Shown here: positions 59,310 to 64,000 of the stretch, in pieces
Position numbering within the stretch: position 1 is the stretch's first letter
Layout of the letters: each line of letters begins with the position of its first letter
Source of the DNA: CAMUQR01 sp963516005
GTDB taxonomy: Bacteria > Patescibacteriota > Saccharimonadia > Saccharimonadales > Saccharimonadaceae
Assembly: GCA_963516005.1 (NCBI GenBank)
Contig: CAUPYP010000003.1
Coordinates: forward strand, 62,001-126,000
Direction of reading: 5' to 3'
Length of the DNA: 64,000 bases
The notes under the pieces: model-generated
Told to the model about the DNA's origin: nothing
Seen by the model: the letters and a program-made list of their open reading frames with translations, nothing else
Database searches by the model: none
Position numbers and translations under genes: made by a program

Positions 59310-59385
59310 GCGGGTATAGCTCAGTTGTTAGAGCGCTTCCTTGCCAAGGAAGAGGCCAGGAGTTAGAGTCTCCTTACCCGCACCA
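59310..59385 (+). tRNA. tRNA-Gly (anticodon GCC) with altered D- and T-loops
   Basis: Acceptor GCGGGTA / TACCCGC, anticodon loop TTGCCAA, CCA encoded. The D-loop is AGTTGTTA (only G18, T at 19) and the T-loop is TTAGAGT, where C56 is A. Thus the G19-C56 pair seems replaced by T19-A56. TATAAT at 59282-59287 upstream. Confidence 0.9.
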
Positions 59386-59423
59386 AAAAAGACTTTTCTG
59401 AGATTTTAGAAAAGCCTTTTTTA
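59385..59423. terminator. Terminator between tRNA-Gly and the coiled-coil gene
   Basis: AAAAAAG-A-CTTTTCT pairs with AGAAAAG-C-CTTTTTT; serves both converging units. Confidence 0.8.
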
Positions 59424-59432
59424 GTTTAAGAA

Positions 59433-59603
59433 TTAATTATTGTGCTTGGTTTCGCGTACTGCAGTCGCAATCTCGCGTAATAATTCCTTGATTTCCTCGA
59501 CTTCTTGCATTAAATCGCGGATATCTTCGAGTTTTTCGTTGATTTGTTTGAGTTCGCGACGAATATCATCTTCATCGCTAAAAATTGAATAGCCTGTGCC
59601 CAT
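59433..59603 (-). CDS. 56-residue coiled-coil protein, unknown
   Basis: A short gene with AAGGAG 6 nt before ATG 59603 and TATAAT upstream. It begins MGTGYSIFSDEDDIRRELKQ; residues 10-50 form a single amphipathic Glu/Leu/Ile heptad helix (INEKLEDIRDLM, EEIKELLREIATAV). No Cys, no membrane helix. Probably a small dimeric cytoplasmic protein. It converges on the tRNA-Gly and lies just upstream, on the other strand, of the CRISPR-Cas locus; nothing links it to CRISPR function beyond position. Confidence 0.65.
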   Translation of the reverse strand: MGTGYSIFSDEDDIRRELKQINEKLEDIRDLMQEVEEIKELLREIATAVRETKHNN

Positions 59604-59656
59604 AGTACTCCTTGTTTAATAAGAATATTATACTATAAAAGATGGATTAAGCTGTA

Positions 59657-59685
59657 TTGACCGATTAATTAATGTTTGTTAGAAT
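59657..59685 (+). promoter_or_regulatory. Promoter of the candidate tracrRNA
   Basis: TTGACC, 17-nt spacer, TGT-TAGAAT (extended -10). Predicted transcription start 59691-59692. Confidence 0.65.
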
Positions 59686-59691
59686 TATTAC

Positions 59692-59810
59692 ATAATCCCT
59701 TAAGTAAGGATTATATCAATATCTAAGTTATTAGGTTTCTATAATAATATTAGTAGAAATACTAATAGCAAAGCTCTAATCCACTCACTTGTTGGGTGGA
59801 TTATCTTTTT
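59692..59810 (+). ncRNA. Candidate tracrRNA upstream of cas9
   Basis: A 119-nt gene-free stretch with its own promoter and terminator just before cas9. A 5' hairpin (ATAATCC/GGATTAT), then a single-stranded T/A-rich segment that could be the anti-repeat (about 59714-59747), an 8-bp hairpin TATTAGTA-GAAA-TACTAATA (59748-59767), the short motif AGCAAAGCTCT, and a terminator TAATCCACTC/GGGTGGATTA (59777-59803) plus T run. This order (anti-repeat, nexus hairpin, GCTCT, terminator) recalls the Neisseria II-C tracrRNA. Without the array repeat the anti-repeat cannot be confirmed. Confidence 0.65.
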
Positions 59811-59893
59811 ATGTGGTTAAAATGCTTATACTTTCAATTATTACTTTTTGATTATATAATTATATTAAAAGACATCATAAAAAGGACTTATTT

Positions 59894-62800
59894 ATGGCGA
59901 AAAAAACTGTATATTTACCGAAAAAATACTCACTAGGGCTAGATATCGGCACCTCGTCAGCCGGCTGGGCAGTGCTGGATTTAGATAAAAAACGTATTCA
60001 CGATTTGGGAGTGAGGATATTTGAACGGCCAGAAGACTCGCAAAACGGCGATTCACTCGCCAAACCTCGCCGTGACGCACGTTCAGCTCGCCGCCGTCTA
60101 AAACGCCGTCGCCAGCGCCTCAATCACCTAAAACAATTTTTTGTCGACCAAAACATCCTCACTAAAAATCAAGTCGAAGAAGTTCTAGATTACAAGTCTG
60201 ATTTCAACAAATTAGACGTATACGCCTTGCGATCAAAAGCACTCACCGAGGAGTTATCTCCTGAAGAATTACTCAAAGTTTTATATCAAATCGCCAAACG
60301 ACGCGGCTTTAAATCAAACCGCAAGGTCGTGGAAGAGTCAGACAAAGAAGGCGGCCGCGTAACCAGCGCACTCAAGACTAACGAGAAATTCCTCGCCGAC
60401 AACAATTACACGACCGTTGGCGAAGCGCTGAGTCGCGATGAAAAATTCGCTTTGCATAAGCGCAATAAACGCGACGATTATACCAACAGTTTTGCACGCG
60501 ATGATTTTTTGTATGAGCTAGAAACTATTATTAAAACTCAGCGAAACTACGCCCTGAAAAATGTCCCCGAACCAGCTATTAATGAATTGATTTACGGCAT
60601 TGACGATGGACAAGTCACCAACGTCAGCGCCATCATGTATCAACGTCCATTTATGACCAAAGAACTAATCGAAAAGATGGTCGGCAAGTGTACTTTTGAA
60701 GATGGCGAGAAGAGAGCGCCAAAAGCCAGCTATAATTTCGAGGTATTTCGCCTGGCAAGCGATTTATCACACCTCGTCTTCATTCCCCGTGATGCCAGTA
60801 AACGCCAGGCCAAGCGCGAAAATCTAGAGGTAAGATTGTCTCCAGAGCAAATTAGTAAAATTATTAATGCAGCCAAAAGCCAAAAGAGCTTAACATACAA
60901 AAAAGTACGCAGCATCGCAGGAATTAGCGAAGATTACGTGCCAAAAGATGTGCGCGGCAAGAAAAAAGATGGTGACAAATTTGGCGAGAAAAACGTCTTC
61001 GGTGGCTTAAAAGCATACAACGACATCAGGTCAGCGCTAAAAGATCTACCAGAAGATTGGGCAAAAATTGATAATGAATCAGCAATCAACCAAATCGCCT
61101 ATATCCTCACGACACAAAAAGCCGACGAAGGTATTCGTGATGAATTAAATCTATTACCGATTTCCAACAAAGTCAAAGAGGCTATTGTCAAAATTAAGCC
61201 AACCAACTTCAAAGCATTCGGACATTTATCAATCAAGGCTTTACAAAAAATCACGCCACATATTCTCGAGGGTATGACTTACGACAAAGCCTGCGAGGCG
61301 GCTGGCTACGACTTCAAAAAGCAATCTGCCAGCCTAGAGCAAATTACCAATCCCGTCGTCAAGCGCGCCATAACACAAACCCTGAAGGTCGTTCGTGCTA
61401 TTGAACGTAAATATGGCAAACCATATTTCATCAAAGTTGAAACTGCTCGCGACCTCGCAAAAAACTTCAAAGATCGTAAGGCAATCGAAAATGAAAATAA
61501 GGAAAATCAAGCGCGCAATCAAAGTATCATTCAGACTCTAAACGAGAACGGTATCGTCACCCCAACTGGCCAGCAGGTCATAAAAGTCAAGCTCTATCGC
61601 GAACAGCAGGGCAAGTGCTTATACTCTGGCAATCCAATTGACTTTGAAACCATGCTACGCGATGACAACGCCTATCAGGTTGACCATATCGTACCGTTTT
61701 CGCGTTCCAATAACGACGGAATTACTAACAAAGTTTTGGTATTCACAGAGGAGAATCAAAAGAAAGGTGATCAAACGCCATTTGAATATTTTGGCGCCGA
61801 CGAAAAACGCTGGAAAGAGTTTGTAGCTAGAGTAGAATCAATATACAAAACACGCGACATCAAAACGTCCGACAAAGCCACAAACGCCATTAACTATAAA
61901 TACAACGGCTATGCCATGAAAAAGAAGCAAAATCTATTGCTTCAAGACTACAAAAATGACAGCTGGAATGTACGAGCCCTCAATGATACACGGTACATCA
62001 CGCGGTTTATCCAAAATTATCTACGTCAGAATGTTGACTTTGCCGAAGGTGAAGAAAAACAGCGTATAATCGCGCCGAACGGTACGACAACAGCGTATCT
62101 ACGTAAACGCTGGGGACTAGCCAAGGATCGCACCGAAGACGTGCTACATCACGCCAAAGATGCAGCGGTTGTGGCGGCAATTGACCAGAAGATTGTTTAC
62201 CAAGCAAACCTCTTCTCGAAAGAGCAGGAGATGAGGCTGTATCTCGATAATGCCAAAACCATTGACGAAAAACGGCAAATCCTACTAAGATCTACTGACG
62301 AAAACACTGGCGAGATCACCAATGAAACGACGTTTACTCAGGCTCAAAAAGACCTCGCACAAGCTGAATATTTCAAGTTGCGCAGTGATACAGAAACCAA
62401 AAACCGCTTCCCAGCTCCGTGGCCAGACTTCAGTAAAGAAGTCATGAAACGCACACTTAACACCGATATCGCCACACTACAAAATGAGCTACGTGGACTT
62501 GATAAGTACGACGAGGAGTTCCGCCTAAGCATAAAACCAATCTTCGTTTCCCGTATGCCGCGCCGCAAAGCTACCGCTCAAGCCCACAAGGAGACTATTC
62601 GCTCACCAAAGGTTAAAGATGGTGATCAACGAACCATACGAATGCCACTAAACAAAATTAAGCGCAAGGATGTCGAAAACTCCGTACTTAAAGAATCTGA
62701 TAAGTGGTTGTACGATAAATTGCTCGAGAAACTAGATACTCACGGTGATAACCCAGAAAAAGCTTTTGCTGAACCTATTTACAAAAACGACAAAAAATTC

Positions 62801-63295
62801 GACAAAAATGGTAACCAACTGTCTCCAGTCTCGACTGTCAAAGTATATTCGACACAACCGAGCGGATTTTACATTAACGATGGCAAAGCGTTTGTTAACA
62901 ATGGATCAATGGTGCGACTTGACGTATATCAAAAACCAAACAAGAGGGGGGAAATTGAGCACTTCTTCGTGCCAGTTTACGCCCATCAAGTTGGTAAAAA
63001 TAAGCCCGCGCCAACAAAGATACTACCGGCGCCGAAAGGTTTTACCAATATAGATGAAACATTTACTAAGGTTTGTTCGTTATATCCGAATGATTACGTG
63101 AGAATTTATCTTAAAAATGAGATACGAGAGGGATATTATGTAAAGTACAACGTAGCTAATGGAGCTATGCAGCTATTGCCAAACTATGCGCCAGGAAAAA
63201 ATCAAGGTACTTTCATACAAGTCTATGGTAAAAATGCTCAAACTATCGAGCGCTACGACATCTCCGTCTTAGGCGATAATTGTGAGTGGTTATAA
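59894..63295 (+). CDS. cas9: CRISPR-associated endonuclease Cas9, type II-C
   Basis: RNA-guided double-strand DNA nuclease. 1133 residues, in the compact II-C range. RuvC-I LGLDIGTSSAGWAV (Asp17), Arg-rich bridge helix (PRRDARSARRRLKRRRQRL), REC lobe to about 490, RuvC-II IKVETARDLAKN (Glu516), HNH YQVDHIVPFSRSNNDGITNK (His598), RuvC-III LHHAKDAAVVAAI (His753, Asp756), then WED/PAM-interacting region to the end. All catalytic residues are present, so it should be active. AAGGA 7 nt before ATG. cas1 follows 2 nt after the stop, and no csn2 or cas4 is seen here. Confidence 0.97.
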   Translation: MAKKTVYLPKKYSLGLDIGTSSAGWAVLDLDKKRIHDLGVRIFERPEDSQNGDSLAKPRRDARSARRRLKRRRQRLNHLKQFFVDQNILTKNQVEEVLDYKSDFNKLDVYALRSKALTEELSPEELLKVLYQIAKRRGFKSNRKVVEESDKEGGRVTSALKTNEKFLADNNYTTVGEALSRDEKFALHKRNKRDDYTNSFARDDFLYELETIIKTQRNYALKNVPEPAINELIYGIDDGQVTNVSAIMYQRPFMTKELIEKMVGKCTFEDGEKRAPKASYNFEVFRLASDLSHLVFIPRDASKRQAKRENLEVRLSPEQISKIINAAKSQKSLTYKKVRSIAGISEDYVPKDVRGKKKDGDKFGEKNVFGGLKAYNDIRSALKDLPEDWAKIDNESAINQIAYILTTQKADEGIRDELNLLPISNKVKEAIVKIKPTNFKAFGHLSIKALQKITPHILEGMTYDKACEAAGYDFKKQSASLEQITNPVVKRAITQTLKVVRAIERKYGKPYFIKVETARDLAKNFKDRKAIENENKENQARNQSIIQTLNENGIVTPTGQQVIKVKLYREQQGKCLYSGNPIDFETMLRDDNAYQVDHIVPFSRSNNDGITNKVLVFTEENQKKGDQTPFEYFGADEKRWKEFVARVESIYKTRDIKTSDKATNAINYKYNGYAMKKKQNLLLQDYKNDSWNVRALNDTRYITRFIQNYLRQNVDFAEGEEKQRIIAPNGTTTAYLRKRWGLAKDRTEDVLHHAKDAAVVAAIDQKIVYQANLFSKEQEMRLYLDNAKTIDEKRQILLRSTDENTGEITNETTFTQAQKDLAQAEYFKLRSDTETKNRFPAPWPDFSKEVMKRTLNTDIATLQNELRGLDKYDEEFRLSIKPIFVSRMPRRKATAQAHKETIRSPKVKDGDQRTIRMPLNKIKRKDVENSVLKESDKWLYDKLLEKLDTHGDNPEKAFAEPIYKNDKKFDKNGNQLSPVSTVKVYSTQPSGFYINDGKAFVNNGSMVRLDVYQKPNKRGEIEHFFVPVYAHQVGKNKPAPTKILPAPKGFTNIDETFTKVCSLYPNDYVRIYLKNEIREGYYVKYNVANGAMQLLPNYAPGKNQGTFIQVYGKNAQTIERYDISVLGDNCEWL

Positions 63296-63297
63296 AA

Positions 63298-64000
63298 ATG
63301 GCCTGGCGTGTTGTAGTTATCGAAAATCCTGCTCGCTTAAATCTAGCTCATAATCAGCTGGTAATTATTCAAGATCAAGAAATTAGTTTGCCAATCGAGG
63401 ATATTGATGCGCTAGTAATTGATAGCTATGGGGTGATAGTTACAGCTGAACTATTAGCATACCTTAGTACTCACAAAACTACTGTGGTAGTCTGCGATGA
63501 TAAGCATTTACCATGTGGAATGCTGATTTCTTATTCGCAGCACTCACGTCAAGCTAAGGTTTCACGCCAGCAATTAGCAATGCCACAACCACTCAAAAAA
63601 CAACTCTGGAAGAATAATGTCATCGTAAAAATCACAAATCAGGCTGATGTATTGGCTTATTTTGGTTTAGACGATCGTTTATTACGAGACTGTGTAAATC
63701 GAGTGCGTTCTGGTGACACTGGAAACCAAGAATCGATTGCGGCTCGGGTATATTTTGATCAATTGCTAGATGATGCAACGCGTCGTCAACCAATTTGGCA
63801 TAATGCGGCATTGAATTATGGATATGCGATTGTACGCAGCCACATTGCACGCCATGTGGCTGCTCGCGGTTTAATTGCTTCACAGGGAATTTTTCATCAT
63901 AATGAATTAAACGGCTTTAACTTAGTTGATGACTTGATTGAAAGCTATCGACCGATAGTGGATGCAATTGTCATAGAATATGCTAAGCGCCAAATGATCA
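63298..64000 (+). CDS. cas1: CRISPR-associated endonuclease Cas1 (type II, 3' end cut)
   Basis: Starts 2 nt after cas9 (ATG 63298) and runs off the window after 234 codons. MAWRVVVIENPARLNLAHNQ and the beta-rich N-domain (VIIQDQEISLPIEDIDALVIDSYGVIV) match type II Cas1. In the helical domain GNQESIAARVYF supplies the catalytic Glu and ALNYGYAIVRSHIARHVAARGL the central helix; the metal-binding His appears in the region FHHNELNGFNLVDDLIE. With Cas2 it inserts new spacers; cas2 and the repeat array are expected beyond base 64000. Confidence 0.95.
   Translation, partial: MAWRVVVIENPARLNLAHNQLVIIQDQEISLPIEDIDALVIDSYGVIVTAELLAYLSTHKTTVVVCDDKHLPCGMLISYSQHSRQAKVSRQQLAMPQPLKKQLWKNNVIVKITNQADVLAYFGLDDRLLRDCVNRVRSGDTGNQESIAARVYFDQLLDDATRRQPIWHNAALNYGYAIVRSHIARHVAARGLIASQGIFHHNELNGFNLVDDLIESYRPIVDAIVIEYAKRQMI

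Noticed and set aside
59604..59893. CRISPR array upstream of cas9
   Set aside because: No 30-40 base unit recurs here; the structure fits a tracrRNA. The array is not in the window.

Overview
The window looks like a chromosomal segment of a Patescibacteria/CPR bacterium, most probably a Saccharibacteria (TM7) member. This is an inference from gene content, not a phylogeny. The supporting traits are a monoderm cell surface (LPxTG-type sorting signals, Cna-B and DUF11 surface proteins, MurA and MurB, an L,D-transpeptidase), type IV pilins, small genes packed with 1-10 nt overlaps, almost no biosynthetic genes apart from a dTMP cassette, lower glycolysis, and a type II-C CRISPR-Cas9 locus. TGA is used as a normal stop (for example at 7119, 30341 and 53120), which argues against the UGA-recoding Gracilibacteria and Absconditabacteria. 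All eleven tRNAs encode their CCA end.

Layout. 1-6.7 kb: a truncated DUF922-like metallopeptidase, ribosomal protein L1 with a long N-terminal extension, inorganic pyrophosphatase, and a 1281-residue internalin-like LRR/FIVAR-repeat wall protein. 6.7-11.3 kb: a small membrane protein overlapping a membrane-anchored two-module Clp-type AAA+ protein, then MurA fused to an N-terminal helix-turn-helix, and tRNA-Lys. 11.3-17.9 kb: thyA-folA-tmk on the minus strand (dUMP to dTDP with folate recycling), divergent murB, then five type IV pilin-like genes. 17.9-26.7 kb: tRNAs and three minus-strand surface proteins, two of them in one operon behind a long hairpin-bearing leader, then tRNA-Glu and a 1309-residue protein with two seven-bladed RCC1 propellers inserted in IPT/TIG folds. 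26.8-36.5 kb: pyk, pgk, tpiA, a tail-anchored protein, PcrA helicase, an M16 peptidase, a zinc-ribbon acidic protein, an HExxH protein pair, and a 33-codon glycine-rich peptide gene with its own strong promoter and terminator. 36.6-44.4 kb: uvrA-uvrC, a holin-like protein, secG, an anchored oligopeptide-binding protein, tRNA-Leu pair, a CYTH protein. 44.5-50 kb: tRNA-Val pair, obg, exonuclease I, a SAP-domain gene that looks foreign, and Rel. 50-54.9 kb: gap, then rpiB-like, rpe-like and pfkB-like genes and two or three unknown genes. 54.9-59.4 kb: uvrB, an L,D-transpeptidase, and an atypical tRNA-Gly. 59.4-64 kb: a coiled-coil micro-gene, a candidate tracrRNA, cas9, and a cas1 cut by the window edge.

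How the genes work together. UvrA, UvrB and UvrC are all present (uvrB 14 kb away from uvrAC) and PcrA is a likely partner. Glycolytic tpiA, gap, pgk and pyk cover the triose stage to pyruvate. MurA, MurB, the L,D-transpeptidase and several anchored proteins build and decorate the wall. The CRISPR locus has the order tracrRNA-cas9-cas1, and its array must lie beyond base 64000 or elsewhere.

A recurring regulatory theme is an extended -10 (TGnTAnAAT) placed only 6-7 nt before the start codon of several genes, which predicts leaderless mRNAs. The items I consider most worth following are the tracrRNA/Cas9 unit, the 33-codon peptide gene, the HTH-MurA fusion with an upstream palindrome, the 80-base hairpin leader, the tRNA-Gly with a swapped 19:56 tertiary pair, the RCC1-in-IPT architecture, and three consecutive sugar-phosphate enzymes that all seem to have altered catalytic residues.
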